A stretch of 64,000 nucleotides of DNA from JAQVEB01 sp028698105 (GTDB lineage Bacteria; Bacteroidota; Bacteroidia; Bacteroidales; Dysgonomonadaceae). A program made the translations under genes and the position numbers. The notes below the pieces were generated by a model. The model was not told the DNA's origin and made no database searches. It worked only from the letters and a program-made list of their open reading frames with translations. The stretch is from positions 29,759 through 93,758 of the forward strand of contig CAXYYA010000008.1 of assembly GCA_964293155.1 (NCBI GenBank), in the 5' to 3' direction. Within the stretch, counting starts at the first letter, position 1, and the number at the start of each line of letters is the position of its first letter. This document shows positions 8,219-16,952 of this stretch, piece by piece.

Positions 8219-9262
8219 TTAATCCCCTGATAACTGCTTTTTTAACGCTTCAATTTCTTTTTCAAGGGCATTCAACTGCCGATACATATCGGGCAATTTG
8301 GGTATAATAACGCTCGATTTAAAAAAGCTTTTCACGGGCATTGCCGGTGAACCTATAACTACCGAATCCGCTTTGGTATTGCTGATAATGCCCGCTTGAG
8401 CGCCGATTTGCGAATTGCTCCCGATGGTTATATGTCCTCCGATACCTACCTGTCCGCCGAAAACACAGTTCTCGCCGATTTTGGTTGATCCGGCAATACC
8501 CACCTGTGCGGCCATAGCCGTATCTTTTCCTACTTCGCAGTTGTGTGCGATTTGGATCAAATTATCGAGCTTCACGCCTTGCCGGATGATGGTCGAGCCC
8601 ATTACGGCACGGTCAATTGTTGTGTTTGCGCCTATTTCCACATTGTTTTCGACGACCACGTTTCCCATTTGCGGAATTTTGTGGTAACCGTCCGGTTCTT
8701 TGGTGAATCCGAAACCGTCGCCGCCGATAACAACACCGGAGTGCAAGATGCAATTATCGCCGATAACGCAGTCCTTGTAAATTTTTGCCCCCGGATAAAT
8801 GGTGGTGTTGTTGCCGATTTTCACGTTGTCGCCAATGTACACCTGCGGATAAATCTTGCAATTATCGCCCACAACGGCGTTTTCTTCAATCACGGTATAG
8901 GCACCCACATAAGGATTTTCGCCCAATTGAGCCGATGAGGCAACGAAACACATGGAATCTATGCCCGTTTTCTGAGGCAATCTCCCGTTTACCATCTCCA
9001 TCAGGGAAGCCAGTGCAGCGTATGCGTTCGGGACTTTAATAAGGGTGGCTTTGATCGGTTTTTCGGGATTGAAATCGCTGTTTACCAGCACAATATCGGC
9101 TTGTGTTTCGTATATGAAAGAAGTATATTTTGGGTTCGCGAGAAAAGTGAGCGTATTGGGCTTGCCTTCTTCTATTTTGGAAAAGTTATCCACCTGAACA
9201 TCAGGATTGCCAATAATTTCTCCCTGCAGGAAGTCGGCTATTTGTCTTGCGGAAAAGGTCAT
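8219..9262 (-). CDS. lpxD: UDP-3-O-(3-hydroxyacyl)glucosamine N-acyltransferase
   Basis: A 347-residue trimeric beta-helix acyltransferase that adds the second hydroxyacyl chain in lipid A synthesis. The N-terminal uridine-binding domain (MTFSARQIADFLQGEIIGNP) is followed from about residue 105 by hexapeptide repeats. The catalytic His sits in NLIQIAHNCEVGKDT, next to NTTIDRAVMGSTII. A C-terminal helix (YRQLNALEKEIEALKKQ) ends the protein. It is separated from lpxC-fabZ by 117 bases that hold a second promoter. The order matches other Bacteroidota lipid A loci. Confidence 0.95.
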   Translation of the reverse strand: MTFSARQIADFLQGEIIGNPDVQVDNFSKIEEGKPNTLTFLANPKYTSFIYETQADIVLVNSDFNPEKPIKATLIKVPNAYAALASLMEMVNGRLPQKTGIDSMCFVASSAQLGENPYVGAYTVIEENAVVGDNCKIYPQVYIGDNVKIGNNTTIYPGAKIYKDCVIGDNCILHSGVVIGGDGFGFTKEPDGYHKIPQMGNVVVENNVEIGANTTIDRAVMGSTIIRQGVKLDNLIQIAHNCEVGKDTAMAAQVGIAGSTKIGENCVFGGQVGIGGHITIGSNSQIGAQAGIISNTKADSVVIGSPAMPVKSFFKSSVIIPKLPDMYRQLNALEKEIEALKKQLSGD

Positions 9263-9378
9263 TTTCTAATAGTTTAAATGAGTAGTCGCTATATTGGTGC
9301 AAATTAACAAATAAAATTTGATTATAGGAAGAAAACGGGATCATAAATCACGTTTATCGGCAAAATCTGTCGGATAAA

Positions 9379-9410
9379 TTTGTGAGATCAGAAATAAAAA
9401 GTTAATTTTG
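9379..9410 (+). promoter_or_regulatory. Promoter of tRNA-Pro(GGG)
   Basis: TTTG at 9379-9382 and TAATTTTG at 9403-9410 are separated by 20 bases, fitting the Bacteroidota sigma-ABfr consensus. The tRNA begins 13 bases after the second box. Confidence 0.75.
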
Positions 9411-9422
9411 CACTCACTTTTT

Positions 9423-9498
9423 CGGGATGTAGCTCAGTCCGGTTTAGAGTACGCGTCTGGGGGGCGTGTGGTCGGAGGTTCGAATCCTCTCATCCCGA
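9423..9498 (+). tRNA. tRNA-Pro (anticodon GGG)
   Basis: A complete cloverleaf of 76 bases. The acceptor arms CGGGATG and CATCCCG pair fully, the anticodon loop CTGGGGG gives GGG, and the T arm is GGAGG-TTCGAAT-CCTCT. The discriminator base is A and CCA is not encoded. Confidence 0.95.
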
Positions 9499-9502
9499 CA
9501 CG

Positions 9503-9533
9503 AAAGCCGATAATTAGTGTTATCGGCTTTTTT
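9503..9533 (+). terminator. Terminator of tRNA-Pro(GGG)
   Basis: A perfect 11-pair stem AAAGCCGATAA / TTATCGGCTTT with a 6-base loop, followed by a T run. It overlaps the last codons of the LytTR regulator gene on the other strand. Confidence 0.85.
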
Positions 9534-10248
9534 CAATCTCTCCCAAAAAATTTTGTTTGTAGGTTTCCCCGATGGGAATTTCTTTGCCGTTTATCACCAA
9601 ACGGTTCTTGTTTACGCTTTCGATCTTGTTTTTTTGAACGATGTAGGAGCGATGCACGCGGATAAAACGATACGCCGGCAGCGCAGCTTCAATATCTTTC
9701 ATCGGCATCAATGAAATAATGGGTTTGGATTGTTCCCGAAGGTATATTTTTACGTAATTTTTTAATCCCTCAACGTACAGAATATTATCGAAAAGTATGT
9801 GAACGATTTTGTAATCGGTTTTCACAAAAATACCGTTGTTATGGCTTACTGCGTCAACATCGGTAGGTTCTTCCTGTTGCGCAGCTTCATGCCAGGTGAC
9901 CGCTTTTTTTGCTGCAAGCAGGAATTGTGTGTAAGAAACGGGTTTCATTAAATAGTCAATAGCGTTTACCTTATATCCTTCCAAAGCGTATTCACTGAAA
10001 GCTGTGGTGAAAATAATTTTTGTTTTTTCGGGAATCAACCGTGCAAGTTCCATACCGTTTAAAAGCGGCATTTGGATATCGAGGAAAACAAGGTCGGGTT
10101 GTGTTTCCATCATAGCCGATATAACCGATTTAGCCGATGAAAATTTGCCGGTAAGCCTCAAAAAAGGCGTATCGGCTACGTAGGACTCCAATAAGCTCAG
10201 AGCCAGCGGTTCATCATCCACGATCCAACACTCAAGTATTCGGCTCAT
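9520..10248 (-). CDS. LytTR-family response regulator (system 1)
   Basis: A 242-residue two-domain regulator. The receiver domain has Asp11/Asp12 (IVDDEP), phospho-acceptor Asp57 (VFLDIQM) and the conserved Lys in DYLMKPVSY. The C-terminal half is a LytTR DNA-binding domain (VEGLKNYVKIYL, then RFIRVHRSYIVQKNKIESVN). The start overlaps the 3' end of the sensor gene by 17 bases, so the two are one operon. Bases 9547-9671, encoding about residues 193-234, match the second LytTR gene at 124 of 125 positions. The target is unknown, but the exporter genes directly upstream are an obvious candidate. Confidence 0.92.
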   Translation of the reverse strand: MSRILECWIVDDEPLALSLLESYVADTPFLRLTGKFSSAKSVISAMMETQPDLVFLDIQMPLLNGMELARLIPEKTKIIFTTAFSEYALEGYKVNAIDYLMKPVSYTQFLLAAKKAVTWHEAAQQEEPTDVDAVSHNNGIFVKTDYKIVHILFDNILYVEGLKNYVKIYLREQSKPIISLMPMKDIEAALPAYRFIRVHRSYIVQKNKIESVNKNRLVINGKEIPIGETYKQNFLGEIEKSR

Positions 10249-11335
10249 TATTTGTTAATGTATTTATTATCAATATAGTACTGTAAATATTGTTTTCAAT
10301 GTATTTATGCCAGACATATCGCGACGGGTAAAGCAGATCGAGCCTTTTTTGTACCTGTTGAAGCCCTATACCGCTTCCGCTACGGTCTTTTTCATTTTTC
10401 GGGAAATAACTGTTTCGACATACAAAATGCACGTGACCGTTTTCTTTTTCACTTAATTCTGTTTCAATGAATGCCGGTTCATCATTATTCACACCATGTT
10501 TGAAAGCGTTCTCAATAAGTGAAATGAATATTAACGGAGCTATTGTTGTGCTGCTGTCCTCAGAGATGTTGATGCGGGTAGTTACGTTTATATCATCGGT
10601 TAGCCTGAGTTTCATCAAATCAATGTAATTTCGGATGAAAGTTGCTTCTTCGGACAGAAGAACGAAAATTTTTTCGTTGTCGTAGAGCATGTAACGCAGC
10701 AATTCGCTCAATTGCATGATTGCGGGTGGGGTTTTAGGTGAATTGAACCGCGACAAAGCGTAGATGTTGTTCAATGTGTTGAGCAGAAAATGTGGATTTA
10801 TCTGGTTTTTCAGGTTTTTTAGCTCTGCTTGAGTTACCGCTTTTTCCATCTCTTTTTGACGCGTCTGCATCTGTGTCATCATCTCCGTGGTTTTCATCAC
10901 GGTGCCCAACGCGGCTACGAAAATAAGCGACGAGATATCGCGCACAATAAATCGTATGGGCGAAATTTTCATCGCGTCGGGTGGCGGTTGTCTCAACGGA
11001 GGTCCGAAAACATGCTCTAGTTCGTGCCAAATGTGTAGCAGCAACGCAATGCCGACTATTAGGACGATGTTTAGCAGCAAAAACTGTATCGTCTTCTTTT
11101 TAAACAGAACCTTGTTGGCCAAATAGAAATAATTGGTGTAAAATACCACGACAAACGCGATGGAAAGCGGGAAAAACATCATGACCTCGCGCCATCGGAA
11201 AATCCCTTCGCGCTGCGCGAAAACGACGGGTAGGGCAAACACGATGCACCAAATCAGCGCATGGATTAAGATGTTTCCCCATCGTGGAAGCGATATGCTG
11301 CGTTGCGGTTCCATATTCAGTGCAAATGTATTCAT
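10232..11335 (-). CDS. LytS/YehU-type sensor histidine kinase (system 1)
   Basis: A membrane sensor of 367 residues from the chosen start. Four hydrophobic segments (around LIHALIWCIVFALPVVF, FPLSIAFVVVFYTNYFYLA, FLLLNIVLIVGIALLLHIW and SLIFVAALGTVMK) precede a short helix and the phospho-acceptor His in NPHFLLNTLNNIYAL. The ATPase domain ends with SGSGIGLQQVQKRLDLLY. The open frame begins at 11428, which would overlap the permease gene by 23 bases; the ATG at 11335 is more plausible. It should phosphorylate the adjoining LytTR regulator. No periplasmic sensing domain is visible, so the signal may be sensed in the membrane. Confidence 0.9.
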   Translation of the reverse strand: MNTFALNMEPQRSISLPRWGNILIHALIWCIVFALPVVFAQREGIFRWREVMMFFPLSIAFVVVFYTNYFYLANKVLFKKKTIQFLLLNIVLIVGIALLLHIWHELEHVFGPPLRQPPPDAMKISPIRFIVRDISSLIFVAALGTVMKTTEMMTQMQTRQKEMEKAVTQAELKNLKNQINPHFLLNTLNNIYALSRFNSPKTPPAIMQLSELLRYMLYDNEKIFVLLSEEATFIRNYIDLMKLRLTDDINVTTRINISEDSSTTIAPLIFISLIENAFKHGVNNDEPAFIETELSEKENGHVHFVCRNSYFPKNEKDRSGSGIGLQQVQKRLDLLYPSRYVWHKYIENNIYSTILIINTLTNNEPNT

Positions 11336-11405
11336 TTTTTTGTTTATTTGTGCAACGGTTGCGGAGGTATCGTGCGTTAAGATCTGATGTGGCATTCCAC
11401 ACTTC

Positions 11406-12629
11406 CTACTCGTATCGGATGGCTTCAATCGGATCGAGTTTAGCGGCTTTTTTTGCGGGATACCATCCGAAGAAAATTCCGATAGCGGTGCACACGAAGA
11501 ACGAAATAATCACACTCCACGATTCGATGAGAATCGGCCAGTTGGCAAAAACTTTCACGCAATACGAGGCGAAAAATCCCAGCAATACGCCAATGAGTCC
11601 GCCCGTAATACTGATCATAACGGCTTCGATGAGAAACTGCCATAAAATATCGCCACCGCGCGCTCCAACGCTCATGCGCAACCCGATTTCCTTGGTGCGC
11701 TCCGTTACAGAAACGTACATGATATTCATGATGCCGATACCGCCTACAATCAGGCTGATGCCTGCTACGCAGGCCAGTAAGATCGTCATCAAATCGGAAG
11801 TTGAGGTGAGCATAGTGCTTAACTCTTCCTGCGAGCGGATTTCGAAATCGTAAGCGTTGGGGTCGCTGATGTGGTGGTTTGCGGCAAGTATTTTCGTAAT
11901 GCTTTCAACCGCTTTGGGTGTGAGTTCTTCCGTTTCGGCGGAGCAATAAATTCCCCGCAGGTAATTAATGGACAATATGCGTTTTTGAACCGCCGTGTAA
12001 GGAGCCAGTACCACATCGTCCTGATCCATTCCCATCGTGTTATAGCCCTTGCCTTCCAGCACACCGATGATCTCGAACGGAATGGAGTTGAAACGGATGA
12101 TTTTACCAACGGGGTTCTGTCCGTTAGGGAACAAATTATCCACAATGGTTTTCCCTACCACGCAAACTTTGTTGTTTTGCGCGATGTCAATATCGGTGAA
12201 CATATAACCCGATTCTATATTCAGTTGCCTGATTTCCAGATACGCGGGTGCCACTCCGGTGATGGTTGACGGATAATTGTTGTTCTCGTAAATGAACTGT
12301 CCGCTGCTGGTTGCATTGGGTGAAACCGCTTTCACATATTCCGCCTTATTTTTTATGTCTTCGTAATCCTTGTTTTCGAGCGTTTGCACATCGGATGGCC
12401 CCATGCGCACGCCCCCCGGACTATTGGCATCGTAAGGCATGATCATGATCATGTTTGAACCCATTTCCGAAATTTGTGTTTCGATGCTTTGTTTCGATCC
12501 TTGTCCGATGGCCAGCATGGCTATAACGGATGCTACACCGATGATGATCCCCAACATCGTGAGAAATGCCCTCATCTTGTTTTTGTTGATGGCGCGAAGG
12601 GCGATACGAAACAGATTGGATGTGTTCAT
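11406..12629 (-). CDS. MacB-like ABC transporter permease
   Basis: A 407-residue permease of the MacB/FtsX type. One N-terminal membrane helix (NKMRAFLTMLGIIIGVASVIAM) is followed by a periplasmic domain of about 200 residues and three C-terminal helices (LLACVAGISLIVGGIGIMNIM, AVMISITGGLIGVLLGFFASY, VIISFFVCTAIGIFFGWYPA). The end KKAAKLDPIEAIRYE is characteristic. It overlaps the ATPase gene by four bases. With that ATPase, the adaptor and the TolC protein upstream it forms a tripartite pump that takes substrates from the periplasm to the outside. The substrate cannot be read from sequence. Confidence 0.92.
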   Translation of the reverse strand: MNTSNLFRIALRAINKNKMRAFLTMLGIIIGVASVIAMLAIGQGSKQSIETQISEMGSNMIMIMPYDANSPGGVRMGPSDVQTLENKDYEDIKNKAEYVKAVSPNATSSGQFIYENNNYPSTITGVAPAYLEIRQLNIESGYMFTDIDIAQNNKVCVVGKTIVDNLFPNGQNPVGKIIRFNSIPFEIIGVLEGKGYNTMGMDQDDVVLAPYTAVQKRILSINYLRGIYCSAETEELTPKAVESITKILAANHHISDPNAYDFEIRSQEELSTMLTSTSDLMTILLACVAGISLIVGGIGIMNIMYVSVTERTKEIGLRMSVGARGGDILWQFLIEAVMISITGGLIGVLLGFFASYCVKVFANWPILIESWSVIISFFVCTAIGIFFGWYPAKKAAKLDPIEAIRYE

Positions 12630-13369
12630 AATTCTTCTTCTTTCGGTAATTTTTCCAACGCTTCCGCGGCGGAAAGTATTTTACTGTTGTATTTATCTTC
12701 GATAATGCGGCCGTCGCGCAAAACGATATTGCGCTCGCAATACGAAGCAATTTCGTTGTTATGCGTTACGAAAATAATCGTTCGGCCTTCGCTGTGCAGT
12801 TGCTGCAATATTTTCATAATGCTGAACGACGTTCTGGTGTCGAGGTTTCCGGTTGCCTCATCGGCCAGGATAACCGACGGATTGTTCACCAATGCCCGGG
12901 CGATGGCCACGCGCTGCATTTGTCCCCCGCTCATTTGGTTACTTTTGTGCAACATGCGATCGCCCAATTCAACCGTTTCCAGAGCAGCTACAGCGCGTTT
13001 TTTGCGTTCTTCAGATGAAAAGGTGCTGTCGTACATGAGCGGAAGTTCCACGTTCTCAATGGCGGTGGTATTGGCAAGCAGATTGTAACTCTGAAACACG
13101 AAACCGATTTTCCGGTTCCTGATTCGCGCCCGCTGGTCTTTGTTCATCGCTTGCACGGAGGTGCCGTCCAGCAGATATGTGCCCGACGTAGGCGTGTCCA
13201 GACATCCGAGAATGTTAAGCAAGGTGCTTTTCCCGCTTCCCGATTTTCCCATAATGGTCACGAATTGTCCTTCTTCAATGGAGAAGGATACGCTTTTTAG
13301 TGCGTGCACGGTTTCCTCGCCCACCTGAAAATCGCGCTTTATATCCGATAGTTTTATAATTGTTTTCAT
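12626..13369 (-). CDS. MacB/LolD-like ABC transporter ATP-binding protein
   Basis: A 247-residue nucleotide-binding subunit. Walker A is GKSGSGKST (41-49), the signature is MSGGQMQRVAIARA and Walker B is VILADEATGNLDT, followed by the switch His in FVTHNNEI. The separate ATPase and permease genes correspond to the two halves of E. coli MacB. The four-base overlap with the permease indicates coupled translation. A 95-base gap separates it from the adaptor gene upstream; that gap holds the 16-base sequence shared with the aguB leader. Confidence 0.93.
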   Translation of the reverse strand: MKTIIKLSDIKRDFQVGEETVHALKSVSFSIEEGQFVTIMGKSGSGKSTLLNILGCLDTPTSGTYLLDGTSVQAMNKDQRARIRNRKIGFVFQSYNLLANTTAIENVELPLMYDSTFSSEERKKRAVAALETVELGDRMLHKSNQMSGGQMQRVAIARALVNNPSVILADEATGNLDTRTSFSIMKILQQLHSEGRTIIFVTHNNEIASYCERNIVLRDGRIIEDKYNSKILSAAEALEKLPKEEEL

Positions 13370-13373
13370 TTTC

Positions 13374-13389
13374 TTTTAAGACTTTTAGA
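13374..13389. repeat. 16-base sequence shared with the aguB leader
   Basis: An identical copy of the sequence at 4025-4040, again on the minus strand just before a start codon (four bases away). Confidence 0.4.
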
Positions 13390-13464
13390 ATCAAAAACCA
13401 GGACTGAAAGATAAACTTTTGACTGTCGTTTCATTTACGGTCTCTCTAAATTCATAATTCAGCC

Positions 13465-14664
13465 TTATCGCGGAGGGCCACCTCCGGCTCTTCCGGACGG
13501 CCGTTTCGGCATAAACGGGCTGCTGTTACTGTTGTTATCCGCTGTATCCTTTGACGATGATGATGTTGCATTGCCTGAGCTTCCACTTAAAATCACGGTT
13601 TCTCCTTCTGAAAGCCCCGAAACGATTTCGGTGAGCGTACTCGATTGACTGCCTATTTGGATTTCTTTCGGCGTGGCCTGCACTCCGTTCAATACCCATA
13701 CCCGGTTGTTTTTACTACCCTGACGTTCCATGTTGGGTTGATTATCGGGCGTGAATGTGAGCGCTTCCGTAGGAATGGTTAACACTCCGTTCTTCTCGAG
13801 GGTGTATATGGACACGGTGGCCGTGAGTCCCGGTTTCAGCTTTAAATCGGGATTGGGAGCGTTGATCACAACCTGATACGTTACCACGTTATTGCTTGTG
13901 GTGGGTAACTGGCGGACTTCGGTTATTTCACCGTTAAAAATTTCATTCGGGTATGTGTCCACGGTAAAGGTAGCGCGCTGTCCTTGTTTTACGTTTCCTA
14001 TATCGGCTTCGTCCACGTTGGCGATCACACGCATTTTAGTTAAGTCGTTGGCGATGGTGAAAAGCGTGGGTGTGGAGAAACTTGCAGCAACCGTTTGTCC
14101 TTCTTCTACCGCACGGCTCAGCACTACACCGTCGATGGGCGAGTAAATTTTAGCGTATCCGAGATTTGTGCTTGCGGTGTGGTAGTTGTTGCGGCTTACG
14201 TTGTAGTTGTTTTTTGCTGTCTGGTAGCTGTATTCCGCCGATTCGAAATCGGAACTGCTGACCAGTTGCTTGCTGTACAGCGTTTTATATCGTTCGTAGT
14301 TCTTTTGCTGATAATCCAGTTGACTTTTAGCCGATGCCATTGAACTTTGCGCCGACGATAAGTTGGCTGCCAGTACCGTTTGATCGAGTTCGGCCAGTAA
14401 CTGGCCTTTCGTAACCACGCTGTTGTAATCCACATAAATTTTCTCCACCCGTCCACTCACCTGAGTACCGACTGTTATTTCGGTAATCGGTTCCAACGTA
14501 CCGGTACAGGTTACAAGGCTCGATATGTCCTGGCGGCTCACTTGCGCGGTAACCCATTCGTTTTTCACCTTTTTGTTACTTTTGCACGAAAATACCGTGA
14601 TCGTTACGGCAATCATTAAGCCTAATCCCGCCAAAAGATAGATGGTTGATTTTTTTGATTTCAT
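13465..14664 (-). CDS. Periplasmic adaptor (MacA/HlyD family) of a tripartite efflux pump
   Basis: A 399-residue membrane-fusion protein. An N-terminal hydrophobic segment (IYLLAGLGLMIAVTITVFSC) anchors it; the Cys at its end suggests a lipoprotein. Then follow the first biotinyl-lipoyl half (ITVGTQVSGRVEKIYVDYN), a coiled-coil hairpin around residues 100-165, the second lipoyl half (IYSPIDGVVLSRAVEEGQTV) and beta-barrel and membrane-proximal domains. The tail is low-complexity (Ser/Asn, then Gly/Pro/Arg). It links the MacB-like ATPase-permease with the TolC protein. A REP-like hairpin lies in the 54 bases between its start and the tolC-like stop. Confidence 0.92.
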   Translation of the reverse strand: MKSKKSTIYLLAGLGLMIAVTITVFSCKSNKKVKNEWVTAQVSRQDISSLVTCTGTLEPITEITVGTQVSGRVEKIYVDYNSVVTKGQLLAELDQTVLAANLSSAQSSMASAKSQLDYQQKNYERYKTLYSKQLVSSSDFESAEYSYQTAKNNYNVSRNNYHTASTNLGYAKIYSPIDGVVLSRAVEEGQTVAASFSTPTLFTIANDLTKMRVIANVDEADIGNVKQGQRATFTVDTYPNEIFNGEITEVRQLPTTSNNVVTYQVVINAPNPDLKLKPGLTATVSIYTLEKNGVLTIPTEALTFTPDNQPNMERQGSKNNRVWVLNGVQATPKEIQIGSQSSTLTEIVSGLSEGETVILSGSSGNATSSSSKDTADNNSNSSPFMPKRPSGRAGGGPPR

Positions 14665-14680
14665 AATTTTTTTATTTGTG

Positions 14681-14709
14681 GTAGAGACGCACGGACCGTG
14701 CGTCTCTAC
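14681..14709. repeat. REP-like perfect hairpin between tolC-like and macA-like genes
   Basis: GTAGAGACGCACGG and CCGTGCGTCTCTAC form 14 perfect pairs around a single A. Its outer GTAGAGACG matches the palindromes at the RAYT gene, so I place it in the same family, although the inner part differs. Confidence 0.75.
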
Positions 14710-14718
14710 ACGCGGTTT

Positions 14719-16083
14719 TCAAATAATTCCCTGATAATAATCCAGTACTTTCCGGTTCATAAGCGCTGTGTATTTTGCCTGAAGTAATTGTTGTTGAGCG
14801 CTGACCAGCGTATTTTGTTCCGTTAGCAATTCGATGGTGTTTTTCAACCCGAGACGAAATTGCTCGTCCATAACATCGTAACTCGCCTGGCTGCTTTTCA
14901 CTTTTTCTTCGGCGGCCAAATACTGTGCCTGCGAATTGAAAGCGTTCAGGTAAGCCGTTTCTATACTCGCATACAACTCCTTGCGGATGCTTAACTCGTT
15001 CAGTTTGGACGTTTCCACGCCGATTTGTGCTTTTTCAACCGCACTTTTAGTCTCACGATTGGAGTAAATGGGAATACTCACCGAAAAACCGATGGTATTG
15101 TTCCAATTGTTTTTCAATTGTGTGGCAACATTATAATTGGTGTTGGTGTACATGCTTCCGCTTCCCGTGCCTGCTTGCAGGCTTATTTTGGGTAAATATC
15201 CGGCTTTGGCTTTCGAGATGTTCAATTCGGAGTATGCAGTGTTTAACTCGCCGCTTTTCACTTGCGGCATGATGCTCATAGCCGTCTGAAAAATGGAATT
15301 CTTATCGGGTAAGAGCGCCAGCACCTCTTCATCGCCGGGAACGGCGAGCACAATGTTCATCGCTTCCAGCGAATCCAGTTCCAGTAATTGTTTGAGTTGC
15401 AACCTGTAATTATCGAGTGCAACCTGTGCGTTGGTCAGTTGGTATTTGTCCGATGCGAGTTGCGACTCCCATTGTGCTACATCGCTTTTAGCCACCGCGC
15501 CCACTTCCAGTTGCACTTTGTTGCTTTCCAATTGAGCAGCGCTCAACGCCACGGCATTTTCAAACGTTTTTAATGATTCGTTGGCATACAGAATTTGCAG
15601 ATAGTTCTGTATGATGGCCAGTTTAATGTTGTTTTCACTCTCACTGATATTGAGTTGCGCGATTTCGTCGTTTATATCGGCTTGTTTGATGTTGGTTAAG
15701 CGCACGCCTCCGTCGAATAACTGCCACGACGCGTTTATGCCGTAATTTCCCGACGCCGTTGTGGTTGATGAAACGGTACCCGTTGTTTCATTTCTCGCGA
15801 AAGGATAATTTCCGATATTCTGTCCGGCGGTTGCCGAAACGGTGGGAAACATGCTGGCGCGAGCCAGCTTGGTATCCACTTCTGCCGCGTTTTTGTTCGC
15901 TTCAGCGGTTTTTATCCTGATGTTGTTTCCCAGCGCGTAGTTGATGCACGTTTGCAAATCCCACGTCTGCGGTAGCGGACTGTTTTGTGAAAAGATTATT
16001 CCCGAGTGGAAAAACAGTCCCAGAATCAACGCGTATCTAAGCGTTGATTTGCGATGTATTGCGTTTTTTGTTGTTCTTTTCAT
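14719..16083 (-). CDS. TolC-family outer membrane efflux protein
   Basis: A 454-residue outer-membrane channel protein. It has a signal peptide (YALILGLFFHSGIIFSQ) and begins its mature part with WDLQTCINYALGNNIRIKTAE, the usual opening of TolC proteins. Two internally similar halves follow, each with long amphipathic helices and a beta segment. I use the ATG at 16083 (MKRTTKNAIH) instead of the one six codons upstream; both are possible. In the tripartite pump it forms the outer-membrane exit duct for the downstream adaptor and MacB-like components. Confidence 0.9.
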   Translation of the reverse strand: MKRTTKNAIHRKSTLRYALILGLFFHSGIIFSQNSPLPQTWDLQTCINYALGNNIRIKTAEANKNAAEVDTKLARASMFPTVSATAGQNIGNYPFARNETTGTVSSTTTASGNYGINASWQLFDGGVRLTNIKQADINDEIAQLNISESENNIKLAIIQNYLQILYANESLKTFENAVALSAAQLESNKVQLEVGAVAKSDVAQWESQLASDKYQLTNAQVALDNYRLQLKQLLELDSLEAMNIVLAVPGDEEVLALLPDKNSIFQTAMSIMPQVKSGELNTAYSELNISKAKAGYLPKISLQAGTGSGSMYTNTNYNVATQLKNNWNNTIGFSVSIPIYSNRETKSAVEKAQIGVETSKLNELSIRKELYASIETAYLNAFNSQAQYLAAEEKVKSSQASYDVMDEQFRLGLKNTIELLTEQNTLVSAQQQLLQAKYTALMNRKVLDYYQGII

Positions 16084-16244
16084 ACCGTAATTTTTTAACA
16101 AAGTTATCCGGTGACAACTTGTTGCACAAATGAAAAGGACAGAGGCCGGAGAAGTCTCGACGAAGGGGAATTTTATTTGTACGAATCAGGATGTCGGCGA
16201 ATGGGTTTTCGCCGGCGGAAAGTTACTCAGAACGCAAAAAAGCT

Positions 16245-16952
16245 TCACTTGTCCAGCGAAGCCATAAAATTTTGTTTGTAGGTTTCCCCGATGGGAATTT
16301 CTTTGCCGTTTATCACCAAACGGTTCTTGTTTACGCTTTCGATCTTGTTTTTTTGAACGATGTAGGAGCGGTGCACGCGGATAAAACGATCCGGAGGAAG
16401 GGCTTCTTCCATGCTTTTCATGCTCATGAGCGTTAGCACGGGTTTGGTATCGGTTTCGGTGTAAATTTTGATGTAGTCTTTTAAGCCCTCCACATAGAGC
16501 AACTCGTCGAACAGAATTTGGATCAGTTTATATTCCGATTTCACAAAAATGCCCGTTTCTTTTTTCTCTTCGGCGTGTCCTTTCTTCTGCGTCATCTCAA
16601 ACCAGTTGAGCGCTTTTTTTGCCGCCATCAGAAAATCGGAATACGAAATGGGTTTCAGCAGGTAGTCAATGGCGCTCACTTTGTAGCCGTCCAGCGCATA
16701 TTCGCTGAAAGCGGTTGTGAATACAATGCGGGTGTGGTTATCCACAATGCGCGAAAACTCCATGCCGTTCACATCGGGCATTTGAATGTCGAGGAAGATA
16801 ACGTCAATGGTTTCGGTTTCGAGGTTTTTCATTGCCGATACGGCGCTTGAGTATTTTCCCGTGAGGTTCAGGAACGGTGTTTTGTTCACGTACGATTCCA
16901 GCAGGCTCAGCGCAAGAGGCTCATCGTCAACTATCCAGCAAGAAAGTATCAT
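16245..16952 (-). CDS. LytTR-family response regulator (system 2)
   Basis: A 235-residue receiver-LytTR regulator, paralogous to system 1. Asp55 in FLDIQMPDVNGM is the phospho-acceptor and DYLLKPISY carries the conserved Lys. The DNA-binding domain includes RFIRVHRSYIVQKNKIESVN, encoded by a segment 124/125 identical to the first paralogue. The frame is open to 16976, but MILSCWIVDDEP aligns with the family start, so 16952 is preferred; the overlap with the sensor gene is then 26 bases. It lies directly upstream of the tolC-like gene. Confidence 0.9.
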   Translation of the reverse strand: MILSCWIVDDEPLALSLLESYVNKTPFLNLTGKYSSAVSAMKNLETETIDVIFLDIQMPDVNGMEFSRIVDNHTRIVFTTAFSEYALDGYKVSAIDYLLKPISYSDFLMAAKKALNWFEMTQKKGHAEEKKETGIFVKSEYKLIQILFDELLYVEGLKDYIKIYTETDTKPVLTLMSMKSMEEALPPDRFIRVHRSYIVQKNKIESVNKNRLVINGKEIPIGETYKQNFMASLDK

